Source: Streptomyces marinisediminis
GTDB lineage: Bacteria; Actinomycetota; Actinomycetes; Streptomycetales; Streptomycetaceae
Assembly (NCBI RefSeq): GCF_026262575.1
Contig: NZ_JAPKFL010000006.1
Location: 1-64,000, forward strand
Direction: 5' to 3'
Length of the DNA stretch: 64,000 nt
The notes below the pieces were generated by a model, which did no database searches, was not told where the DNA came from, and saw nothing but the letters and a program-made list of their open reading frames with translations. Positions 1-7,512 of the stretch are shown here, piece by piece (the first letter of the stretch is position 1; each line of letters starts with the position of its first letter). A program made the translations under genes and the position numbers.

Positions 1-356
1 CAGTCCTCCTCGCTCGGTGTGGGGTACTGCCTGCCGCCCTGGTGCCCGCTGTAGCCGATGCGGCAGATGAACGCCGGGCCGTCGTGTCCGGTGCCGGTGG
101 TGCGCCAGCCGCCCTGGTTCAGCAGCTCGTACCCGGTGGTGGGGGTGGTGCCGCAGGAGCGGTAGACCGGTCCGCCCCAGTGGCTGAAGTCCACCGCCAG
201 CACGACTCCGGAGGTGGTGGTGCACTGGCCCATGGGCTGGGGCTCGGCGGTGGCGGGCGAGGTGGTGGCGGCGTGCGCGGCCACCGTCAGACCGAGCGCC
301 GTGGCGAGCCTGACCAGGTGGCGGGCCAGGCGGCCGGGCGGCCGGCGGGCGGTCAC
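1..356 (-). CDS. Secreted transcobalamin-type beta-domain protein (C-terminus cut by window edge)
   Basis: The start GTG (354-356) overlaps the TGA of the upstream gene (GTGA), so the two genes are translationally coupled. Residues 1-39 look like a Sec signal peptide: an Arg-rich start, an Ala/Leu core and an AHA/ATA region. Residues from about 43 (QCTTTSGVVLAVDF) match the N-terminal domain of the protein encoded just upstream: shared blocks include VDF, TTGYxLL, GPAFxCRIG and QYPTP. I read this as the DUF4430/transcobalamin C-terminal fold. The sequence runs off the left edge after about 118 residues, so length, any anchor and any second domain are unknown. It lies in the cobalamin-riboswitch operon, so a role in B12 binding at the surface is inferred from context and paralogy. 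Confidence 0.7.
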   Translation of the reverse strand, partial: MTARRPPGRLARHLVRLATALGLTVAAHAATTSPATAEPQPMGQCTTTSGVVLAVDFSHWGGPVYRSCGTTPTTGYELLNQGGWRTTGTGHDGPAFICRIGYSGHQGGRQYPTPSEED

Positions 357-3196
357 GGCCGCTCCCGGAGGGCGGCCCGCTGGCGTCTGCGGGCGACGAC
401 GGTGATCCGCCACCCGGCGAGAGTGGACACCAGAGCCGCCACGGCCAGCGAGCCGACCTGGAATCCGGTGGCGGCCAGGTTCCCGCCGCCGGAGGCGTCG
501 GGACCGGTGCCGTCGGTGCCGCCCCCCGCGCCGCCCCCCGCGCCGCCGCCCCCGGGCCCGCCGACGTCGCCCGGGGTGAGGATCGGGGGCGTGCTCGCCG
601 TCGGGGTTGGCAGGGGCTGCGGGCTGGTGCCCGCGAGGCTGCGGGTGAGGGTGGCGAAGGAGGCGCCGGTGGCCCCGCCGACCGCTTGCGTGGACGCGCG
701 CAGGTCTGAGCCGCGCTGCCCCTGCGCGGCGACGTTGAAGCCGCCGTCGGCGTTCTGTTGGGCGGCCAGGAAGGCGCGCGCGTCGGCGATCTCCCGCGGG
801 TAGGCGTCCGCGTCCAGGGACAGGCCCTGGACGGCCAGCGCCGCGGAGTTGACCGAGTTGCCCGCCGCGCCGGGGAAGCCGCCGTCGGGGTACTGCTGTT
901 CCGCGATCCACTCCAGTGCCGCGTCCACCGCACGGTCCGCCTCCGGTCCGCCGACCAGGTCCAGTGCCATGGCCGCCATGGCGGTGGAGTCCACGTCCGA
1001 GTCCCCGGAATCGGGTATCAGGCTCGGCCAGGCCCCGTGGCCGTGCTGGAGGGAGAGCAGGTAGGCGACGGGTTCGGTGGCGGCCTCCTCCTCGCCCGCC
1101 CGTACCTGGGCGACGAGCGCCAGCGAGTGGGCGAAGACCGAAGGGGCGTGGGTGTAGGCGCCCCGTGCCGCACAGCTACGGTCCGGCGCCGCGCTGGGCG
1201 CGGTGCAGACCGCCTCCGCGAGTGCGGTGATGAGGTCGTGGCCACCGAAGTCACGGGGGTCGCGGCCGACCATCTGGGCGAGCAGCGCCGTCTTGCCCAG
1301 GGAGCCGGCCGTGGGGTGTTCGCCGCCCACCCCGGTCCAGTCGTGCACGGTGCGGCCCTGGGCGTCCTGGCCGCCCTGCTGGAGAAAGTCGACCATGGCC
1401 CGCAGGGTGGCGTTGTCCAGGCCGGTGGCGGCCAGCGCGTAGGCGCCGTCGATGGTGAGGCCGAAGTCGGCGCGGTCGGTGCCCCCGCCGGCGGGGTAGT
1501 ACCGGCCCTGCTGGAGCCGGTCGGGTCCGGTGAGGTAGGCGACGCCGCGGCCCAGGTCCGGCACCTCGCCCGGCGCGGGCGCGGAGACCGTCGGGGTGGG
1601 GGTCGTGCTCGGCGGCGGGGTGGGGTCGCCGGTGGGCGTGGTCGGCGGCGTGCTGGGTCCGGGCCGCTCGGTGGTGAGCGTCACCAGGCTGGTGCCCGCA
1701 CCCGCGAGCACGGCCGGGGCGGTGGGGTAGAGCTCGGAGGGTTCGGTACCCGCCTCGAACCCGAAGCCCCCGTCGGCACGTTGCTGGGTGGCCAGCCAGG
1801 CCACCGCCGCGTCGGCGCGCGCTGTCTCGCCCAGCGCGCGCAGCGCCTGCGCGGCGTACGCGGTGGCGGTCACGCTCCCGGCGGAGGCACCGGGGTAGCC
1901 CAGCAGCGAGCCGTCCGCGCGCTGCGCCTGGCGCAGCGAGGCGCGGGCTTCGGCGACGGCGTCCCCGTGCCCGCCCACCGCCCGCAGCACGAGCGCGACG
2001 AGCGCGGTGGTGGCCGGGTCGCCCTCGCAGTACTCGCCGGGCCGGATCAGGACGCTGGAGACGGAGCCGTCACCGCACTGGAGCGCGGCCAGCCGCGCGG
2101 CGGCCCCGGCCGGCGGTTGGAGGCCGCCGCGCACCACGGCCAGCAGCGCCAGTGCCTGACCCTCGGTGTAGAGGGCACCGTGGAAGTCCCCCGCAGCGGT
2201 GCAGCCGGGGGTGGGGCTGCCGGACTCCGGGCCGGCGGTGCAGACGTGGTCCACCAGGTCGCCCAGGAGGTCGCGTCCGGCGACGTCGCGGGGATCGGCC
2301 CCGGTGCTCTGCGCGAGCAGCGCCAGGCGTCCGGCGGCGCCGGCGTCGGGTGCCTGGTCCGGTCCGGCCGGGTAGGCGTAGGCGTCGGTGCGCCCGGTGA
2401 GGTAGGCGGTCACCTTCGCCAGCTCCGGGCCCTCGCCCCGGCTGGCGGCGAGCGCGAAGGCGGCCTCGGTGGTCAGGTGGTGGTCGGGGCTCGCGGACCA
2501 CTCGTCCTCGATCCGCTCGCCGTCGACGAGGCGTCCGGCCACCCACCGTCCGGCGGCGGCCACGTCGATCCGGCCCTCTGGGGCCGTCGGCCCGCCACTG
2601 GGCTCGGGGCCCGCACCGCCCTCGCCGTCACGCACGTCCTCCGGGCTGAACGACGGCCGGCCATTGGTGCCGCCGACGCCGGTGCCGCCGAACACCCAGG
2701 CGTCGACGTCGCCCGGTCGCGGCGTGCGGTCCATGGCACCGTGGCGGCTGTAGGTCCACTCCGTCTCGCCCGGGGCGGCGACCCAGTACGACCAGTAGGC
2801 GCTGGCCGGCGGGGTGCGCACGCACGGCTCCTCCCGCGGCGTCGGGTACTGCGTGCCGGAGTCGATCGAGGGGTGACCGATGCGGCAGACGAACGCGGGG
2901 CCGTCGTGCTCGGTGCCCGCGGTGGTGAAGCCGCCCGCGTGCAGCAGCGCGTAGCCGGTGGTCGGGGCGGGGTCGCAACCGCTGACGACATCGCCGCCGA
3001 AGGGGCCGAAGTCGACGGCGACGAAGGCGCCGGTGTCCGCGGTGCACTCCTGCCCGGAGGCGAACGGAGCGGACGGGCCGGCCGGCGCCCGCAGGGCGTG
3101 CCCCGCGCTCGCGCCGAGGACCAGCAGCACGGCCGAGACCAGGGCGACGAGCCCTCCTCGGCCGACGCGTCGGCGTCTTCCCTGTGTGCTGCCCAC
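353..3196 (-). CDS. Large wall-anchored transcobalamin-like protein with LAATG sortase signal
   Basis: About 947 aa from the GTG at 3194-3196. I chose this over the longer GTG frame at 3280 because GAGGGG lies 5 nt upstream and the first 28 residues of the long form are Arg/Pro junk. Order: Arg-rich N-terminus and signal/anchor helix (about 5-33); a beta-domain (about 40-150) ending in YWSYWVA and PGDVDAWVF, like the transcobalamin C-terminal fold; a first alpha/alpha barrel with squalene-cyclase/prenyltransferase-like repeats (about 195-530, repeats of the type ADGGFGFE and RADGSLLGY); a Pro/Thr linker; a second barrel (about 590-870); a Gly-rich spacer; then LAATG at 907-911, a membrane helix and a basic tail (ARRRQR). 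LAxTG is the class E sortase signal of streptomycetes. A cobalamin riboswitch precedes it. Inferred role: cell-wall B12 capture. It carries two barrels where animal carriers have one. Confidence 0.8.
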   Translation of the reverse strand: MGSTQGRRRRVGRGGLVALVSAVLLVLGASAGHALRAPAGPSAPFASGQECTADTGAFVAVDFGPFGGDVVSGCDPAPTTGYALLHAGGFTTAGTEHDGPAFVCRIGHPSIDSGTQYPTPREEPCVRTPPASAYWSYWVAAPGETEWTYSRHGAMDRTPRPGDVDAWVFGGTGVGGTNGRPSFSPEDVRDGEGGAGPEPSGGPTAPEGRIDVAAAGRWVAGRLVDGERIEDEWSASPDHHLTTEAAFALAASRGEGPELAKVTAYLTGRTDAYAYPAGPDQAPDAGAAGRLALLAQSTGADPRDVAGRDLLGDLVDHVCTAGPESGSPTPGCTAAGDFHGALYTEGQALALLAVVRGGLQPPAGAAARLAALQCGDGSVSSVLIRPGEYCEGDPATTALVALVLRAVGGHGDAVAEARASLRQAQRADGSLLGYPGASAGSVTATAYAAQALRALGETARADAAVAWLATQQRADGGFGFEAGTEPSELYPTAPAVLAGAGTSLVTLTTERPGPSTPPTTPTGDPTPPPSTTPTPTVSAPAPGEVPDLGRGVAYLTGPDRLQQGRYYPAGGGTDRADFGLTIDGAYALAATGLDNATLRAMVDFLQQGGQDAQGRTVHDWTGVGGEHPTAGSLGKTALLAQMVGRDPRDFGGHDLITALAEAVCTAPSAAPDRSCAARGAYTHAPSVFAHSLALVAQVRAGEEEAATEPVAYLLSLQHGHGAWPSLIPDSGDSDVDSTAMAAMALDLVGGPEADRAVDAALEWIAEQQYPDGGFPGAAGNSVNSAALAVQGLSLDADAYPREIADARAFLAAQQNADGGFNVAAQGQRGSDLRASTQAVGGATGASFATLTRSLAGTSPQPLPTPTASTPPILTPGDVGGPGGGGAGGGAGGGTDGTGPDASGGGNLAATGFQVGSLAVAALVSTLAGWRITVVARRRQRAALRERP

Positions 3197-3311
3197 CACG
3201 GCCCCTCGTGTCGTTGCGGTGCGGTGGGACGTGGTGGTGGGCCCCGGCCGGGCGCGGGGCCCGGGGAGCTGGTCGACCACGCCGTAGTCCGCGACGGCGT
3301 TGTTCGCTGGG

Positions 3312-3460
3312 AATCGACCGCCCCGGGCATTCCGGCTCGCCCGCCGCGTGCGGGCCTACGGTTGCGGGTCAGCGCCGGATTTCGACCGGCTTCCCCCAGG
3401 GCGTTGTGCGTTTGTCGTTCGGATTGCAGCACGCGGCCTCCGACGGCGTCAAGGTGACCT
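3312..3460 (-). promoter_or_regulatory. Cobalamin riboswitch (compact type) for the anchored transcobalamin-like operon
   Basis: Read on the minus strand, positions 3400-3361 give GGGGGAAGCCGGT, then AATCCGGCGCTGACC and CGCAACCGTA, the conserved core of cobalamin riboswitches. It is followed by the B12-box-like GAGCCGGAATGCCC around 3337-3324. The long peripheral arm of class I switches is absent; the core-to-box distance is only about 25 nt. It ends about 115 nt before the start codon of the large anchored protein. Known members switch the gene off when cobalamin binds. Exact ends are approximate. Confidence 0.85.
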
Positions 3461-3489
3461 GAATCCCAACCCGCCGAAGCGTGGGCGGC

Positions 3490-3632
3490 CTTGGCATGCC
3501 TGGCGGACCACGGGTGGCTCCGGTAGCGTCCTTGTCCGCCGAGTGGGGGAACCCGGTGGGAGTCCGGGGCTGACGCGCAGCGGTGTGGGGCGGCGGGACA
3601 CCGCTCCGAGCCCGAATGCCCATGCGGTGACG
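3490..3632 (+). promoter_or_regulatory. Cobalamin riboswitch (compact type) for the secreted transcobalamin-like gene
   Basis: On the plus strand, positions 3544-3588 read GGGGGAACCCGGTGGGAG, TCCGGGGCTGAC and GCGCAGCGGTG, followed by CCGAGCCCGAATGCCC at 3605-3620. The layout is the same as in the two other compact switches in this locus. It sits about 110 nt before the ATG at 3742 and lies head to head with the minus-strand switch at 3312-3460. The outer helix ends are estimated. Confidence 0.83.
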
Positions 3633-3741
3633 CGTTACCAGGAAGCCGTACCCCGCGTTCCGGACGGCGGCCACCGGCCCCGCGGCCACGCCGCGGGAGG
3701 GCCCTGTCCGGTCGCGTCCCCATCGACGAAGGAGCAGGCCC

Positions 3742-5163
3742 ATGCCCGTCATGACCCGTCTCACCGCCCCCAGACGCCTCGCGCTCACCGCCGCCGCGGC
3801 GGTCGGCGCGCTGGCCCTTTCCGCGCTGCCCGCCTCGGCCACCTCCACTCCCGGCCAGATCGCCACCTCCACCGCGAACGGCGTCGCCTACCTGAAGTCG
3901 CTCCAGGCACCGGACGGTTCCTACGCCGGCGGTGGGCTCTCCAACGAGTGGGCCTTCAGCGCCTTCGCGGCGGCCGGCACGGCCGCGGCCGACGTCACCC
4001 CTGACGGCGACCCGGCGAAGAACGCCCGCGGTGTCTACCGGGACCTGCTGGCCGACCCGGGCTGGCCCTCCGGGTCCCCGGTGGTGACCGACTTCGAGCG
4101 CGGCACGCTCAACGCCTACGCGGCCGGCATCGACCCGGCCCGCGTCTCGGCCTCCCGCAACCTCGTCGCCGACGTCTACGGCCACTGGCAGAGCGCGGAG
4201 CCCGGGTACTTCGGGTCCTCCTCGCTCTACAACGGCACGGTCTTCGCCGCGCTGGCGCTGGGCGGCGCCCGGACCCAGGCGGGCGACCAGCGCGTCCCGC
4301 AGTCCCTGCTCGATTCCGTGGTGGCGCGCATCCGGGCCAACCAGCACCACGACGGCGGCTGGAACTACGCGAAGGCCGAGGGCGACCCCACGGAGCTGGC
4401 CAAGGCCGGTGACATCGACATGACCGGCGCCTCCATGGCCGCCCTGTGCGTGTCGGGCGTGCCGAACACCGACCCGGACGTCGTCCAGGCGCGGAACTTC
4501 CTGGCCGGCAAGCTCGTGAACCACACCGGCGCCTTCCAGGCCATGTGGGGCGCCAACACCAACTCCAACGGCTGGGCCGTGGCCGGGCTCAACGCGTGCG
4601 GCATCAACCCGCAGACCGGCGGGTTCCGCACGCCGATGGGCAGGACGCCGGTCGACTTCCTCATCGCCCAGCAGTTCACCCCCGGTGGCGGCTTCCGGTA
4701 CGCCCCCGGTGACTCCTCGCCGTCCGCCTACGCCTCCGTCGACGCCCTGCGCGCGGTGGCCGGCGGCGGCTTCACCGAGGCACCGCCGGCGCCGGTGACC
4801 GCCGGGGAGCCGCAGTGGGTCGCGCAGAGCGCGTTCGTCCCGGGTACGGCCGCCGACCTGGCGCTGAGCGTCGACGACGGCTCCGGCGGCCTGGCGGTCT
4901 GCTCGGTCGCGCTCACCCCGACCGGGACGACGACCACGCTGGGTGCGGTGCTGGACGCCGCCGCCTCGGCGGCCACCCCGGCCGGGTGCGTGACCGGCGT
5001 GACGCCCGCCGCGGGCTCCGGCGCCGTCACCGCGCTCAACGGCACGGCGAACAGCGGGTCGCAGGTGTGGCAGGTCAGCGTGGACGGCTCCGCCTTCACC
5101 GCCGCGGCCCGGGGCGAGGTGATCCACGTGGGCGACACCATCGCTCTGCGCTGGGGGTCCTGA
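3742..5163 (+). CDS. Secreted transcobalamin/intrinsic-factor-like cobalamin-binding protein
   Basis: 473 aa; the ATG is preceded by AAGGAG 7-8 nt upstream. A Sec signal peptide covers about 1-33 (TAPRRLAL, Ala-rich core, PASA cleavage region). Residues about 45-340 form helical-pair repeats of an alpha6/alpha6 barrel: AYLKSLQAPDGSY, NQHHDGGWNYA, FLIAQQFTPGGGF. Residues about 370-473 match the beta-rich C-terminal domain of transcobalamin/intrinsic factor (DUF4430 type): TTLGAVLDAA, ITALNG-like VTALNG, WQVSVDG and the end GDTIALRWGS. This is the complete two-domain order of animal B12 carriers. A cobalamin riboswitch sits just upstream. There is no membrane anchor, so it is probably released or held by partners. 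B12 binding is inferred from fold and regulation; prenyltransferase chemistry is unlikely in a secreted protein. Confidence 0.82.
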   Translation: MPVMTRLTAPRRLALTAAAAVGALALSALPASATSTPGQIATSTANGVAYLKSLQAPDGSYAGGGLSNEWAFSAFAAAGTAAADVTPDGDPAKNARGVYRDLLADPGWPSGSPVVTDFERGTLNAYAAGIDPARVSASRNLVADVYGHWQSAEPGYFGSSSLYNGTVFAALALGGARTQAGDQRVPQSLLDSVVARIRANQHHDGGWNYAKAEGDPTELAKAGDIDMTGASMAALCVSGVPNTDPDVVQARNFLAGKLVNHTGAFQAMWGANTNSNGWAVAGLNACGINPQTGGFRTPMGRTPVDFLIAQQFTPGGGFRYAPGDSSPSAYASVDALRAVAGGGFTEAPPAPVTAGEPQWVAQSAFVPGTAADLALSVDDGSGGLAVCSVALTPTGTTTTLGAVLDAAASAATPAGCVTGVTPAAGSGAVTALNGTANSGSQVWQVSVDGSAFTAAARGEVIHVGDTIALRWGS

Positions 5164-5173
5164 GCGGCGACGA

Positions 5174-5212
5174 GGGCCGGGCGTGCGGGGGGAGCCCCCG
5201 CACGCCTGGCCC
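5174..5212. terminator. Bidirectional hairpin between convergent B12 genes
   Basis: The inverted repeat GGGCCGGGCGTGCGGGG / CCCCGCACGCCTGGCCC has one mismatch and a very short loop. It lies 11 nt after the plus-strand stop and about 60 nt past the end of the minus-strand gene. There is no T-run, as is usual in this GC range. Confidence 0.65.
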
Positions 5213-5275
5213 GCAGCGTTCCTCGCGGCGTGGCACCGGCGTGGAACCGGCGTGGGACCCGGTACGGTCGCTGGC

Positions 5276-5767
5276 CTAGAACTCCGTCCAGGTGAACGCC
5301 ACCTGGTCGCCGTAGTCCAGCTTGAACTGGCAGCCGCCGACCGGCGTCGGGGTGCCGTTCACCTCGATGCTCCAGTACGCCGAGGCGTCGGCGTCGACGT
5401 TCTTGATGCTCTCGACCAGGTAGTCCTCGAACGAGGGGTACCAGGTGCCGTCCCAGTCGAAGCCGTACTTGTCGGCGGCGTCGTCCAGGGCCGCCGTCGG
5501 GGTCGGCACCGGCGACGGGTAGGCGCCGCCGTTGGTGCCGTCGCAGGTGTGCGTGCCGCCGGTGGCGGGCGTCACGTCGTGGCCGCGGGTCCTGATCCGG
5601 CCGTCGAACAGCAGCCCGACGGGGCCCTGCACGGTCAGCCGCACCTTGACGGGCGCGTTGGTGCCGCCGGTGGCGGCGTCGGTGTCCGCGACGGCGGGGG
5701 TGGCGGTGAGCGCGAGGCTCAGCGCGGCGGTGGCGATCAGCAGACGGCGAGCGGGGATCTGGCGCAA
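5276..5767 (-). CDS. Stand-alone secreted DUF4430/transcobalamin C-terminal domain protein
   Basis: 163 aa from the TTG at 5765-5767, which has GAAAGG 7 nt upstream; the longer open frame adds 47 Arg/Pro/Ser residues that overlap the riboswitch leader, so I reject it. A signal peptide covers about 1-27 (ARRLLIATAALSLAL, AVAD). The mature part is a single beta-domain: VKVRLTVQGP near the start, YGFDWDGTWYPSFEDYL in the middle, then AYWSIEVNG and LDYGDQVAFTW at the end, the same landmarks as the C-terminal domain of the neighbouring 473-aa protein. It has no barrel. Cys residues (THTCDG, GGCQF) may form a disulfide. Its own cobalamin riboswitch precedes it. It could be a free half that pairs with a barrel protein around the corrin ring (inference), or a ligand-binding cap protein. 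Confidence 0.78.
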   Translation of the reverse strand: MRQIPARRLLIATAALSLALTATPAVADTDAATGGTNAPVKVRLTVQGPVGLLFDGRIRTRGHDVTPATGGTHTCDGTNGGAYPSPVPTPTAALDDAADKYGFDWDGTWYPSFEDYLVESIKNVDADASAYWSIEVNGTPTPVGGCQFKLDYGDQVAFTWTEF

Positions 5768-5894
5768 GACGGTGCCTTTCGTTGACGATGGGGACCGCGC
5801 CGGAAGGCCGGAACCGCACCGCCCGCCGCGGGAGTGCGCGCCGCGCGGCGGAGACGGGCCCTGGCTTCGCGTCGCAGGCCATGACGGTGAGAAG

Positions 5895-6035
5895 CGTTCG
5901 CGCCGCACGCCGGGCGTTCCGGCTCACGGCACCGGCGGTGCCGCTCACGGTTGCAGGTCAGCGCCGGAATCCCACCGGCTTCCCCCGCCGTGCTCGCATT
6001 CGGTTGTGGCTCCCGTGGTCGCCGGAAGCAGCCAG
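5895..6035 (-). promoter_or_regulatory. Cobalamin riboswitch (compact type) for the stand-alone beta-domain gene
   Basis: On the minus strand, 5990-5940 read GGGGGAAGCCGGTGGGA, TTCCGGCGCTGACC and TGCAACCGTGAGCGG. The B12-box-like GTGAGCCGGAACGCCC follows at about 5926-5911. It ends about 130 nt before the TTG start of the downstream gene. The core is nearly identical to the switch at 3312-3460, which suggests duplication of the whole regulatory cassette. Outer ends are approximate. Confidence 0.83.
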
Positions 6036-6040
6036 ATACT

Positions 6041-6386
6041 AGGCCCGTGCGGCGACAACCGCCAGCATTCCAGGTCACGTTGGGCTCGCCGGGGGAGCTC
6101 GCGCGGGACGCCGGACACGGTGCGTCACCAGTGTGCCGGGGGCCCGCGGCTCACGTGCGGACGGCGCCCTCGCGCCCCGGGTGCGGCAGAGGGCCCCGGT
6201 GCTCGGGCCCCCGTGGGCGGCGCGGGTCCACCCCCGGGCGTCGGACTGCCGAGCGGGCCGCCGGGCGGGGCGGCCGGGCGTCGTCGTCGGTCGGGCGCTG
6301 GGACGCCGGGCGGGGAACGCCCGTGCGGGGGTGGTGCTGTGAGCGGGGAGAGCCGAGGGCGGTGTGGGGGAGCGGCGAGGCTGAGG
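6041..6386. other. Intergenic region between B12 and siderophore genes
   Basis: About 345 bases of GC-rich DNA with no convincing coding frame. It must hold the promoter of the minus-strand riboswitch transcript at its left end. I see no strong hairpin or repeat; the iron boxes begin just after it. Confidence 0.4.
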
Positions 6387-6405
6387 TGAGGTTAGGCTAA
6401 CCAAA
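6387..6405. promoter_or_regulatory. Iron box 1 (DmdR/IdeR-type operator)
   Basis: TGAGGTTAGGCTAACCAAA matches the actinobacterial iron-box consensus TTAGGTTAGGCTAACCTAA at 16 of 19 positions and is a near-perfect palindrome. It lies about 86 bp before the dhbA start. Iron-loaded DmdR1/IdeR binding here represses siderophore genes when iron is plentiful (known for the family). Confidence 0.85.
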
Positions 6406-6453
6406 CATTTTGAGTCGTGGCGGGTGGCCGGGCGACTTCCCGTGGGTGATGGG

Positions 6454-6472
6454 TTAGGTTAGCCTCACCTAA
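6454..6472. promoter_or_regulatory. Iron box 2 (DmdR/IdeR-type operator)
   Basis: TTAGGTTAGCCTCACCTAA matches the iron-box consensus at 17 of 19 positions. It ends 18 bp before the dhbA ATG, so a bound repressor would cover the transcription start or the ribosome-binding region. With box 1 it makes a two-site operator with starts 67 bp apart. Confidence 0.9.
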
Positions 6473-6490
6473 CTCGATGGGGGAGGCGTG

Positions 6491-7393
6491 ATGCCCGCAC
6501 ACATGTCCGCCGACCGTGCCGAACTCGCCGGTCGCACCGCCCTGGTGACCGGAGCCGGCCAGGGGATCGGGGCGGCGGTCGCCACGGCCCTGGCCGCCGA
6601 GGGCGCGCACGTGGTGGCCACGGACCGCGTCGCCGACGGCGTCGAGGCGCTGGCCGCCGACCACCGCGCCCGGCCCGGCCCGGCCGCCGGGGCCGCCCCC
6701 GGGTCCGCCGAGGGCCCCGGCGGCCGGTCCGCGTCCGGTGGCGGGGGCGCCGGCCCCGACCGGCCGCGGCACGGCGGCATCACCGCCCGCGTCATGGACG
6801 TGACCGACGGCCGGGCGGTCGACGCCGTCGTGGCACGGGCGGAGGCCGAGCACGGTCCGCTGGACATCCTGGTCAACGTCGCCGGGGTCCTGCGCCCCGG
6901 GCCCGTCGCCGAACTGTCCGACCACGACTGGGAGGCGACGTTCGCGGTCAACACCACCGGCGTCTTCCACACCTCCCGCGCGGTGGCCGCCCGGATGGCC
7001 GCACGCCGCTCCGGCAGCATCGTCACCGTCGGCTCCAACGCCGCGGGCGTCCCCCGCACCGGCATGGCCGCCTACGCCGCCTCCAAGGCCGCGGCCACCA
7101 TGTTCACCAAGTGCCTGGGCCTGGAACTCGCCCGCAGCGGCGTGCGGTGCAACGTCGTCGCGCCCGGCTCCACCGACACCGCCATGCAGCGGAGCCTGTG
7201 GACCGACGGCGACCCCGACGCCGCGCGGCGCGTCGTCGACGGCGATCCGGGCAGCTACCGCACGGGCATCCCGCTCGGCCGCATCGCCGCCCCCGCCGAC
7301 GTCGCGGAGGCCGTGCTCTTCCTGGCCTCCGACCGCGCCCGCCACATCACGCTGCACGAGCTCTACGTCGACGGCGGCGCGACCCTGCGCTGA
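6491..7393 (+). CDS. dhbA: 2,3-dihydro-2,3-dihydroxybenzoate dehydrogenase (EntA/DhbA type)
   Basis: 300 aa short-chain dehydrogenase; ATG at 6491 after GGGGGAGG (a GTG one codon earlier and an ATG at 6503 are alternatives). Motifs: [11 protein letters not shown]-binding loop near residue 20, LVNVAG, catalytic Ser (VGSNAAG) and YAASK Tyr/Lys, and the DhbA-like GIPLGRIA near the C-terminus. A low-complexity Gly/Pro/Ala insertion of about 35 residues (about 57-95) enlarges the usual 250-260 aa. The enzyme oxidises 2,3-dihydro-2,3-dihydroxybenzoate to the catechol acid with NAD+. It is first in an iron-box-controlled run dhbA-dhbC-dhbB, which supports this over a generic dehydrogenase role. Confidence 0.85.
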   Translation: MPAHMSADRAELAGRTALVTGAGQGIGAAVATALAAEGAHVVATDRVADGVEALAADHRARPGPAAGAAPGSAEGPGGRSASGGGGAGPDRPRHGGITARVMDVTDGRAVDAVVARAEAEHGPLDILVNVAGVLRPGPVAELSDHDWEATFAVNTTGVFHTSRAVAARMAARRSGSIVTVGSNAAGVPRTGMAAYAASKAAATMFTKCLGLELARSGVRCNVVAPGSTDTAMQRSLWTDGDPDAARRVVDGDPGSYRTGIPLGRIAAPADVAEAVLFLASDRARHITLHELYVDGGATLR

Positions 7394-7512
7394 CGCCGGC
7401 GGGCACCGCCTCGTCCCGCCCTGCCTCGCACTCACTCCGCCCGCACCCACCCCTCCCGCCCGCACCCAGCCGCGGCCGTCCCGGTACGGACCGCGCGAGA
7501 AACGGAGCCCCC

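Noticed and set aside
758..3457. 899-aa open frame on the plus strand opposite the anchored B12 protein
   Set aside because: It is Gly/Arg/Val-rich without domains, mirrors the third-position bias of the real minus-strand gene, and has no ribosome-binding site.
353..5163. Terpene cyclase or prenyltransferase function for the barrel proteins
   Set aside because: They have signal peptides, a wall anchor, a transcobalamin-type C-terminal domain and cobalamin riboswitches; the catalytic DxDD/QW pattern was not seen.
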